A stretch of 32,828 nucleotides of DNA from Bacteroidota bacterium (GTDB lineage: Bacteria; Bacteroidota; Bacteroidia; Bacteroidales; FEN-979). Below the pieces are notes generated by a model, which did not search any database, had not been told where the DNA came from, and worked only from the letters and a program-made list of their open reading frames with translations. This document shows positions 16,089 to 22,742 of the stretch, one piece after another (position 1 is the first letter of the stretch; the number at the start of each line of letters is the position of its first letter). Position numbers and translations under genes: made by a program. The stretch is taken from contig JAPLDH010000001.1 of assembly GCA_026391355.1 (NCBI GenBank), forward strand, positions 1-32,828, in the 5' to 3' direction.

Positions 16089-16143
16089 CACCTCAACCCC
16101 CGTCCCCTTCTGCTTAAGGAGAAGGGGTGCAGGGGATGAGGTG
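16089..16143. repeat. 55-bp palindromic element (full-length copy)
   Basis: CACCTCA (16089-16095) pairs with TGAGGTG (16137-16143), and CCCCTTCT (16104-16111) pairs with AGAAGGGG (16120-16127); C/G-rich runs between them pair imperfectly. A deletion derivative lies at 7393-7418. I have the impression of similar hairpins being dispersed in many bacterial genomes, which a search would settle. Confidence 0.75.
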
Positions 16144-16150
16144 CATGGTA

Positions 16151-16198
16151 AATTCCCCGGGGCTTGCCCAGGAATTTGGGTCCAGGGCTCTGCCCTGG
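16151..16198. repeat. Two adjacent GC-rich hairpins
   Basis: AATTCC (16151-16156) pairs with GGAATT (16171-16176), enclosing an inner GGGC/GCCC pair. Directly after it, CCAGGGC (16182-16188) pairs with GCCCTGG (16192-16198) around TCT. They follow the element at 16089-16143 with almost no gap. Confidence 0.65.
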
Positions 16199-16219
16199 GG
16201 TTCATACCAATTGATTTTG

Positions 16220-16251
16220 ACAAAAATGTATTATACATTTTTGTATAATAC
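16220..16251. repeat. Two overlapping, mutually exclusive AT-rich palindromes
   Basis: ACAAAAATGTAT (16220-16231) pairs perfectly with 16233-16244; alternatively GTATTATACA (16228-16237) pairs perfectly with 16242-16251 around TTTT. The structures share bases and cannot coexist in one strand. They lie about 120 bp upstream of the surface-protein promoter box. Confidence 0.8.
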
Positions 16252-16369
16252 AAATATGTGTAATAGTAAAATTTCAGAAAATCGGCAAGGTTTTTTCTTT
16301 GTGATATATGATGAACTATTTTGACAAATCGGTATCTTAATTCATAATTCATGTTTCACAATTAATTTA

Positions 16370-16377
16370 TATCTTTG
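16370..16377 (+). promoter_or_regulatory. Candidate -7 box for the surface-protein gene
   Basis: TATCTTTG matches TAnnTTTG, placing the transcription start near 16384 and a leader of about 26 nt before ATG 16410. No clear -33 TTTG is seen at standard spacing. Confidence 0.5.
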
Positions 16378-16409
16378 AACTTCCGGACAATAACTTAACC
16401 CGGCGGCGC

Positions 16410-19400
16410 ATGAAACGGCTTTGCGTGTGCATTCTCCTGTTCATTTCCCTTCCGGTATTCTCCCAGAAAGAGTTCAACAACTGGTATTTTGGATATTATA
16501 AAGCCATCACTTTTAACTCTGGTTCTCCTGTGCTGATGTCAGGGAGTGCCATGGAGGCCGGAGGGATCACAGTTTCCGTTTCTGATTCATTGGGTAATTT
16601 ACGTTTCTATTCTCAAGGTCAGATGATCTGGAACAGGTTTAATACAATGATGCCAAACGGTAGTGGTCTCTATGGATCTGGAGGAAGTTTCCAGCAAAGT
16701 GTGACATCGGTTCAAAAGTTGGACGATGACAGCACATATTATCTTTTCACAGCAGGAAATTATGCTCCTCCTTCCATCAATGACCCTCCCAGCTATTCTG
16801 TGATCGATATGCGGCTTGACAGTAAGAAAGGAGATATAGTACCCGGTTATAAAAACATTCCCATCCCGGGAGGACAAAAAGGATGGAATGCAGTTGTCGG
16901 CACCCGTGCCAGGAACAACCGTGATGCATGGATCGTGATCCGCCTGATGGATACGGACAGTAATTACTTCGCAGCCTATCGGTTCACGGTTGCCGGGTTG
17001 GATCCTGTTCCGGTATTGTCGCCAAGTATCGTTTCTACACCTAAAGATGCTTCAAACTGGTACCCGGTAACCGAGGAAATTAAAATCTCCCCTGATGGAA
17101 CAAAACTCTACTGTCTTTATTCGACAGATACACTTGAAATATGCGATTTTAATAATCAAACGGGTGTGGTGACGCCACATTATACGGTGAAACCCAGGTA
17201 CAATAATCAAATTATACAGGGTTGTACCTCAATAGAGTTTTCTATTGATTCAAAACTTCTTTACTTATCAGGAATTCCTATTGTTTATAAAGTTTATCAA
17301 TACAATGCCGAACTGACAGATTCTACCGCATTTGTCCAGAGTATTTTTCTGGTTGGCAGTCTGGGAAACCATCATTCAGCAATGCAGATGGCTCCCGATG
17401 GGAAGATCTATGGCACTATGGATATGATTGATTCGCTTTGGTGCATCAATTCACCATCGGTGATGGGTACCGGATGCGGGTTTGTGAGAGACGCGTTTTG
17501 TTTGCTGAATATCAGTCATGCCGACGGGCTGCCTCAGTTTGTTCAGCGGTACAAGGCATATATTCATTACAGTGGTAATTGCGGAAATCCGCTCATTTCC
17601 TTCACAAGTGATATCTGGCCCCCGGCAGATTCGATCAGTTGGAATTTCGGGGATGCATCACCTGCATCAAACCTGGCGAATCCGACACATATGTTTCCTA
17701 CGTTTGGAACATATACGGTAGAACTATTTGTCAGGCATAACGACAACCGGACGGATACCTCCTGGCAGGTGATCACGATCGCAAACTCCCTTCATCCCAA
17801 TCTTGGAGCCGACAGGTCCATCTGCACAGGATCAGGCGCCACCTTTGATGCAGGGGTATGCTCACAATGCGTTTATCTATGGAAGAATCTGGGTACGGGA
17901 CTGCCTGTCGGCTCAGGCCAGACATTTACCACAAACCAGGCCGGATCCTATGTTGTGATAGTTACCGACCCGCTTGGATGCACCGGATCGGACACAGTGC
18001 AACTCTTTACGGTTAATCCTCCGCTGCTTACGAATTCACCGCTTTACAAATCCATCTGTTCAGGCGAATCAACGAACATTCCGTTAACGTCCAATGTTCC
18101 GGGTGCAAACTTCCACTGGACAGTCTCCCTGACTTCAGGCAACGTGACCGGGTACAGCGCAGATTCAGGCCTCATCATCAGCCAGGTACTTCTGAATCCC
18201 ATATCAACACCGGGAGTTGTGACATATCATATCACGCCAAAAACCGGAAATTGTGCTGGGGATACTACTGATTTCCAGGTAACCGTGAATCCCGGGGATT
18301 CGGTGAAGGTCACCATTACCACACCGAACCAGACGATCTGCACCGGAACAATGGTCACATTTTCCGCATCTCCCACCAATGGAGGGACGACACCGGCATA
18401 TCAATGGCAGGTCAATGGCGGCGGGGTGTTCCCCAATACACCAACAATGTCATATTCCCCAGCCAATGGGGATATTGTAAAATGCATCCTGACCTCTTCA
18501 AATACCGTTTGTATTTCAAATAATCCAGCTTCGTCAAATTCAATTACCATGACCGTCAATCCCAATCTGCCGGTCAGCGTTGCAATCTCGGCATCCGCAA
18601 ATCCGTTTTGTGCCGGGGCACAAATCACATTTTCGGCAACGCCCACAAATGGCGGGACAAATCCGACATACCAATGGTTAATTAATGGAACGGGCGGGTC
18701 GCAACCCGCCCCTACATATACCTACACACCGTCCAATGGCGATATTGTTACCTGTGTCCTGACATCAAATATTACCTGTCCGACGGGAAATCCCGCAACC
18801 TCCAATACAATTACGATGGTGGAGAATACGGTGAATCCGGTGAGCATTGTTATTAGCACACCTTTTACCACCGTTTGCAGCGGAACTTCCGTAACCTTTA
18901 CGGCAACACCAACAAATGGTGGAACAGTACCAATCTACCTGTGGAAGGTGAACGGGATAAATGCAGGGACCAACAATTCTACATTTGGTTATGTGCCCGT
19001 AAACGGCGATGTTGTCTCCTGTGCACTGACCTCCAATCTTGTTTGTGCCAGCGGGAATCCTGCTACCTCCAATTCCATCACCATGACCGTGAACCTGGAC
19101 CAACCGGTGAGCATTTCAATTGGCGCTTCTGCAAACCCGGTCTGTGCAGGAACACAGGTTACGTTTACGGCAAATCCAACAAATGGGGGATCAAATCCAG
19201 GTTATCAATGGTTTGTGAATGGCGGGGGCGTTTGGCCAAACGCCCCTGCGATGTCGTATACACCTGCAAACGGCGACCAGATAAAATGCATTCTTACCTC
19301 CAATGCAACCTGTCCGACAGGAAACCCGGCAACATCGAACACAATCACAATGGTCGTGAATCAGAATATGCCAGTTTCTGTATCAATATCTGCATCCATA

Positions 19401-20438
19401 AATCCTGTCTGCTCCGGCATTCCCGTGATATTCACTGCAACACCGACAAACGGTGGTACAATGCCATCGTATCAATGGTTGGTAAATGGCATGGGCGGAT
19501 GGCCATCCGCCCTTACAATATCCTATACACCTGCAAACGGCGACCAGATTTCCTGCATTCTGAATTCAAATGCAACATGCGCAACCGGAAATCCCGCCAC
19601 CAGCATTACCCTCACAATGGGCGTGGCAACAACGCCGGTTGTCACTTTCACCCGATGCAACGATTCCATAACCACTATAAATGCACAACCTTTCCGGTTG
19701 AAAGGTGGAATCCCATTAGGAGGAACGTATTCCGGTCCCGGAGTTATGAATGGGATTTTCTACCCTGCAATTGCAGGAGTCGGGACCAGGACAATCATCT
19801 ATTCCTTTACCAATGTTGCGCTTTGTTCGGGGTCTGCAAGCAGGTCATTGGTCATTAGTAATTCGTCATCAGTGGTGTGTGGGAATACACTAACCGATAT
19901 TAGAGACGGAAAGGTTTACCCGACCGTTCAGATCGGAAGTCAATGCTGGATGGCGGCGAATTTGAATTACGGAACAATGATCCCGGGAAACACGAGTCAG
20001 CGGGACAATTGTGTCACTGAGAAATACTGTTATAACGATTTAACTGGAAACTGCGAACTGGGAACTGTAAACTACCAATGGGACGAGCTCATGACCTACG
20101 ATGAAACCATCTCCACCCAGGGTCTCTGTCCACCCGGCTGGCATGTACCGTCAGAAGCAGATTGGAATACTTTATTCAATAATTTCATCAACAATGCATT
20201 TGCTGCCTGGCCGCTGCTGTTTACGGGTTATTCAGGCTTTAATGCAACGCTTACCGGGACACGGCACATGAATGTGACATGGGACTGGTTGGGTTTTGCA
20301 ACGTTTTTCTGGTCGTCGACCTCTCATGGAACGAACAAAGCCTGGAGTCATGGATTGAATGACACGGATGCCTCTGTATCGCTTTATCCGGCCTTTCGGT
20401 CTAATGCTTTTTCTGTTCGATGTCTCAAAGATAATTAA
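16410..20438 (+). CDS. Large secreted repeat protein with PKD, Ig-like repeats and FISUMP domain
   Basis: A 1342-residue surface or secreted protein. Signal peptide 1-18 (ILLFISLPVFS). Residues about 20-375 form a WYFG-starting domain seen at the N-terminus of Bacteroidetes gliding/secreted repeat proteins, with propeller-like repeats (SPDGTKLYCL, APDGKIYG). A PKD domain follows at about 390-460 (ISWNFGDASPASNLANPTHMF), then an Ig-like unit starting LGADRSICTG (465-535), a PKD-like module (540-630), five near-identical Ig-like repeats of about 89 residues (632-1076) and a Cys-containing C-terminal FISUMP domain (about 1155-1342: DGKVYPTVQIGSQCWMAANL, CPPGWHVPSEADW, WSSTSHG, SVRCLKDN). No substrate or enzyme motif is seen; adhesion or matrix binding is plausible. 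It lacks a typical type IX secretion C-terminal domain. The Ig-like repeats contain DNA palindromes described separately. Confidence 0.88.
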   Translation: MKRLCVCILLFISLPVFSQKEFNNWYFGYYKAITFNSGSPVLMSGSAMEAGGITVSVSDSLGNLRFYSQGQMIWNRFNTMMPNGSGLYGSGGSFQQSVTSVQKLDDDSTYYLFTAGNYAPPSINDPPSYSVIDMRLDSKKGDIVPGYKNIPIPGGQKGWNAVVGTRARNNRDAWIVIRLMDTDSNYFAAYRFTVAGLDPVPVLSPSIVSTPKDASNWYPVTEEIKISPDGTKLYCLYSTDTLEICDFNNQTGVVTPHYTVKPRYNNQIIQGCTSIEFSIDSKLLYLSGIPIVYKVYQYNAELTDSTAFVQSIFLVGSLGNHHSAMQMAPDGKIYGTMDMIDSLWCINSPSVMGTGCGFVRDAFCLLNISHADGLPQFVQRYKAYIHYSGNCGNPLISFTSDIWPPADSISWNFGDASPASNLANPTHMFPTFGTYTVELFVRHNDNRTDTSWQVITIANSLHPNLGADRSICTGSGATFDAGVCSQCVYLWKNLGTGLPVGSGQTFTTNQAGSYVVIVTDPLGCTGSDTVQLFTVNPPLLTNSPLYKSICSGESTNIPLTSNVPGANFHWTVSLTSGNVTGYSADSGLIISQVLLNPISTPGVVTYHITPKTGNCAGDTTDFQVTVNPGDSVKVTITTPNQTICTGTMVTFSASPTNGGTTPAYQWQVNGGGVFPNTPTMSYSPANGDIVKCILTSSNTVCISNNPASSNSITMTVNPNLPVSVAISASANPFCAGAQITFSATPTNGGTNPTYQWLINGTGGSQPAPTYTYTPSNGDIVTCVLTSNITCPTGNPATSNTITMVENTVNPVSIVISTPFTTVCSGTSVTFTATPTNGGTVPIYLWKVNGINAGTNNSTFGYVPVNGDVVSCALTSNLVCASGNPATSNSITMTVNLDQPVSISIGASANPVCAGTQVTFTANPTNGGSNPGYQWFVNGGGVWPNAPAMSYTPANGDQIKCILTSNATCPTGNPATSNTITMVVNQNMPVSVSISASINPVCSGIPVIFTATPTNGGTMPSYQWLVNGMGGWPSALTISYTPANGDQISCILNSNATCATGNPATSITLTMGVATTPVVTFTRCNDSITTINAQPFRLKGGIPLGGTYSGPGVMNGIFYPAIAGVGTRTIIYSFTNVALCSGSASRSLVISNSSSVVCGNTLTDIRDGKVYPTVQIGSQCWMAANLNYGTMIPGNTSQRDNCVTEKYCYNDLTGNCELGTVNYQWDELMTYDETISTQGLCPPGWHVPSEADWNTLFNNFINNAFAAWPLLFTGYSGFNATLTGTRHMNVTWDWLGFATFFWSSTSHGTNKAWSHGLNDTDASVSLYPAFRSNAFSVRCLKDN
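18692..18711. repeat. In-frame palindrome in Ig-like repeat 2
   Basis: GGGCGGGT (18692-18699) pairs with ACCCGCCC (18704-18711) around CGCA. It encodes Gly-Gly-Ser-Gln-Pro-Ala and is followed by CCTAC, as in dispersed bacterial palindromes of the GGGCG...CGCCCCTAC type. Confidence 0.9.
19225..19246. repeat. In-frame perfect palindrome in Ig-like repeat 4
   Basis: The arm GGGGCGTTTGG is followed directly by its exact reverse complement, a perfect 22-bp palindrome encoding Gly-Val-Trp-Pro-Asn-Ala. Its centre is at the same codon boundary as the palindromes in repeats 2 and 5. Confidence 0.92.
19493..19512. repeat. In-frame perfect palindrome in Ig-like repeat 5
   Basis: The arm GGGCGGATGG is followed directly by its exact reverse complement, a perfect 20-bp palindrome encoding Gly-Gly-Trp-Pro-Ser-Ala, centred on the same codon boundary as in repeats 2 and 4. 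Confidence 0.92.
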
Positions 20439-20439
20439 C

Positions 20440-20515
20440 CACAATAGGCACAATAGGACACATTAGAAAAGCATAATAGAAAAACTATTGTGACCTATTG
20501 TTTCTATTGTGTTTT
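20440..20515 (+). terminator. Long imperfect hairpin after the surface-protein gene
   Basis: Two 27-nt arms (20440-20466 and 20485-20511) match at 23 of 27 positions, with an 18-nt loop, and TTTT follows. Each arm carries tandem CACAATAGG-like units. It begins 2 nt after the stop codon and is a good candidate for an intrinsic terminator, although the arms are AT-rich and also look like a common short-period repeat. Confidence 0.6.
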
Positions 20516-20590
20516 AAAAAAAATCCAGATTAAAGGATTAATATGTTCAACGGCTTTTACTGGATTCCTCGATCACCTGGTGCTCTTTTA

Positions 20591-20636
20591 TCCCTCTGTC
20601 CCTTTGTCCCTAAGTTACTGTGTCACCTTGTCACTT
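20591..20636. repeat. Short-period repeat at the 3' end of the PEBP gene
   Basis: Pyrimidine-rich units TCCCTCTGTCCCTTTGTCCC and then TGTCACCTTGTCACTT recur with 8-9 nt period and run into the PEBP stop codon (20631-20633). The preceding stretch 20516-20590 holds nothing I can name. Confidence 0.6.
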
Positions 20637-21203
20637 CCTTTCATACTTCCCCATCAGCACCCCCTTTGCAAGGATATGCCCATCCATTGCCTTCATTAAA
20701 TTCTCTGCGGAAAGACCCGATTTATCAATGAGTGTGATATCCAGCGCATAAACTTTAAAGAAATACCTGTGCGTGCCTTTCGGCGGGCAAGGGCCTATAT
20801 ATTCCTTTGTTCCTGCACCGTTTATTCCTCCAAGGATCTCTTTCAGGGGGTTATCTTTTACCAGGAAATGTTCGTTCAGTTGTGAAACCGATGCCGGAAT
20901 ATTAAACATGACCCAGTGCACAAATGTTCCCCGAGGTGCATCCGGATCATCACAGATCAGAGCAAAACTTTTGGTGTGTGGAGGCGCTCCTTCCCACTCC
21001 AGCGGAGGAGAGAAATTGCTGCCGTCGCAAGTATAAAGTACAGGTATCAGGCCGTTTTGCTTGAAAACTTTGCTGTGAACCTGAAGGTCTTTAAGTGTTT
21101 TTGTCTTCTTCTGGTCTTGTGCGAACAGGGTGCTGACAAAACCGAAAGCGAAAACCCAGGGAAACAGGGTTGCGACCCAGATCCATGTTTTGAACTTTTT
21201 CAT
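20631..21203 (-). CDS. Exported PEBP-family protein, YbhB/YbcL type
   Basis: A 190-residue protein with a signal peptide (about 1-28, ending TLFAQ). The mature part is one phosphatidylethanolamine-binding-protein fold (about 40-188) of the bacterial YbhB/YbcL branch. Hallmarks are DPDAPRGTFVHW (86-97), forming the anion-binding pocket, and GPCPPKGTHRYFFKVYALD (137-155). The biochemical role of bacterial PEBPs is not settled; the pocket binds small anionic groups. Family members are often about 155-185 residues, so the length fits. It stands alone, convergent with the surface-protein gene, and has its own -7 box at 21248-21255. Confidence 0.92.
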   Translation of the reverse strand: MKKFKTWIWVATLFPWVFAFGFVSTLFAQDQKKTKTLKDLQVHSKVFKQNGLIPVLYTCDGSNFSPPLEWEGAPPHTKSFALICDDPDAPRGTFVHWVMFNIPASVSQLNEHFLVKDNPLKEILGGINGAGTKEYIGPCPPKGTHRYFFKVYALDITLIDKSGLSAENLMKAMDGHILAKGVLMGKYERK

Positions 21204-21247
21204 AGAAGATGCGTTTATGGCTAATTTAGAATTCCTAAAAATAACAG

Positions 21248-21255
21248 CAAATTTA
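21248..21255 (-). promoter_or_regulatory. Candidate -7 box for the PEBP gene
   Basis: On the minus strand this reads TAAATTTG, matching TAnnTTTG, with a leader of about 38 nt. A TTTG (minus strand, 21279-21282) lies 23 bp upstream, slightly beyond the usual -33 spacing. Confidence 0.5.
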
Positions 21256-21355
21256 CGAACGGGATACGCTGTTTACTACAAAACAGGATAAATAAAAGTT
21301 TTGCGAAGCGTAAAAAAAATTTTACTTTTATTTGAAAAATCTTAACCCCGTAACC

Positions 21356-22732
21356 ATGAAATATTATGTCGCAGCAGTGCTGTTCACACTGATAAGTTTT
21401 CCGTTACTTTCACAGGGAATTGTCCCTGATACATCGCGAGAAACAAACCCGCTGATACTGCAAAAGCTCGAACAATGGAGAGACCTGAAATTCGGCTTGC
21501 TGATGCATTGGGGGACGTACAGCCAATGGGGAATCGTTGAGTCCTGGTCACTTTGTTCGGAAGATGAGCCCTGGTGCAAGCGCAATATGAAAAACTATGT
21601 TGATTATTGCAGGAAATATGAAAAATTAAAGGGAACCTTCAACCCGGTGAAGTTTGATCCTGCAAAATGGGCTTCTGCAGCAAAATATGCAGGGATGAAG
21701 TATGTGGTGTTTACCACGAAGCACCATGATGGTTTCTGCATGTTCGATACAAAGGAAACCGATTATAAGATCACCAGTCCTGCATGTCCCTTTTCAACAA
21801 ATAAAAAAGCGAATGTCGTAAAGGAAATTTTCGGGGCTTTCAGGGAGAAAGGGTTCTGGACCGGGGCTTATTTCTCGAAGGCCGACTGGCACTGCAATGA
21901 TTACTGGGCCGAAGAGTGGGCCACACCGAACCGGAATGTGAATTACGATATCAAGAAGTACCCTGAACGCTGGAAGAAATTCATGGACTTTACATACAAT
22001 CAGATCAAAGAACTGATGAGCGGCTATGGTAAGATGGATATTCTCTGGCTTGACGGGGGCTGGGTTTGCCCGCAAAACAACCAGGATATCAATATGCCGA
22101 AAATTGCAAAGATGGCGAGAACCTACCAACCTGAACTTTTAATTGTCGACAGAACCGTTACCGGGAAGTACGAAAATTATCGCACACCTGAGCAGGAAAT
22201 ACCTGATAAACCTCTCGATTATCCCTGGGAAACCTGCATGACAATGGCTACCTCCTGGTCGTACGTTCCAGGAGATACCTACAAACCAACAAACAAGATT
22301 ATTCATTTGTTGGTGGATATCATTGCAAAAGGCGGCAATTTTCTGTTGAACATTGGTCCATCGCCCGAAGGCGAGTATGCCGACACGGCATATGCAAGGT
22401 TGAAGGAGATCGGCGACTGGATGAAGATCAACGGGGAAGCGGTTTATAAATCACGCCCGGTGGCACCGTATAAGGCAGGAAAGGTTTGTTTTACCTCGCT
22501 GGCAGATGGAACCATCTATGCGCTTTATCTTGTGGAAGCAAACGAAAAAACGATTTCTCCAATTATAGAGATAAACGGGATCATTCCTTCAAAGGGTGGA
22601 TCGGTCCATCTACTCGGGTATTCCGGAAACCTGAGCTGGAAGAAAACGGATTTGGGTTTGAGGGTGTTCATCCCGGCTACGGTCCAGAAAAAGCCACCCT
22701 GCCGGTATGCATGGGTCTTCAGGATTAAATAG
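21356..22732 (+). CDS. Alpha-L-fucosidase, glycoside hydrolase family 29
   Basis: A 458-residue exported retaining glycosidase that releases terminal alpha-L-fucose. Signal peptide 1-20 (VLFTLISFPLLSQG). The catalytic barrel (about 35-345) shows LKFGLLMHWGTYSQWG (45-60), YVVFTTKHHDGFCMFDT (116-132) and the nucleophile Asp233 in ILWLDGGW; WETCMTMATSWSY and LLLNIGPSPEGE-type (here FLLNIGPSPEGE) segments are also standard. A small C-terminal beta domain (about 370-455) closes the protein. I prefer ATG 21356 over TTG 21332 because it begins at the signal peptide. A poor TTTATTTG box lies at 21327-21334. The gene converges with the hybrid sensor gene, 10 bp between stop codons; the sensor could respond to a related glycan, which is only inference. 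Confidence 0.94.
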   Translation: MKYYVAAVLFTLISFPLLSQGIVPDTSRETNPLILQKLEQWRDLKFGLLMHWGTYSQWGIVESWSLCSEDEPWCKRNMKNYVDYCRKYEKLKGTFNPVKFDPAKWASAAKYAGMKYVVFTTKHHDGFCMFDTKETDYKITSPACPFSTNKKANVVKEIFGAFREKGFWTGAYFSKADWHCNDYWAEEWATPNRNVNYDIKKYPERWKKFMDFTYNQIKELMSGYGKMDILWLDGGWVCPQNNQDINMPKIAKMARTYQPELLIVDRTVTGKYENYRTPEQEIPDKPLDYPWETCMTMATSWSYVPGDTYKPTNKIIHLLVDIIAKGGNFLLNIGPSPEGEYADTAYARLKEIGDWMKINGEAVYKSRPVAPYKAGKVCFTSLADGTIYALYLVEANEKTISPIIEINGIIPSKGGSVHLLGYSGNLSWKKTDLGLRVFIPATVQKKPPCRYAWVFRIK

Positions 22733-22742
22733 CCGTATTGAT

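Larger units (their letters stand above)
15844..16409. other. 566-bp gene-free region rich in inverted repeats
   Basis: No ORF here is credible. Contents in order: three copies of a 15-16 bp unit (15848-15956), an AT-rich stretch with poly-T (16030-16088), a 55-bp hairpin element (16089-16143), two further GC-rich hairpins (16151-16198), two overlapping AT-rich palindromes (16220-16251), and a -7 box for the next gene (16370-16377). Confidence 0.8.
18303..19637 (+). repeat. Five tandem ~267-bp coding repeats (Ig-like)
   Basis: Units start at 18303, 18573, 18840, 19107 and 19374 (residues 632, 722, 811, 900, 989), each 88-90 residues. Each contains a Cys near the start (CxG), TPTNGG, YxW or YQW, NGD, a second Cys and NPATSN. 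Near-constant length and high similarity point to recent internal duplication. A long ORF in another frame over this stretch is a by-product of the repeats. Confidence 0.9.

Noticed and set aside
16065-16352. A 95-residue minus-strand ORF in the gap upstream of the surface-protein gene
   Set aside because: It runs through the hairpin elements, has no recognisable domain and no ribosome-binding or promoter context.
15844-16409. CRISPR array in the repeat-rich gap
   Set aside because: The repeats are three different types, partly inverted, without regular spacing or similar-length spacers, and no cas gene is present.
18875-19858. A 327-residue ORF in another frame of the surface-protein gene
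   Set aside because: It overlaps the tandem Ig-like repeats, has no homology signal that I recognise and exists because the repeated unit lacks stops in that frame.
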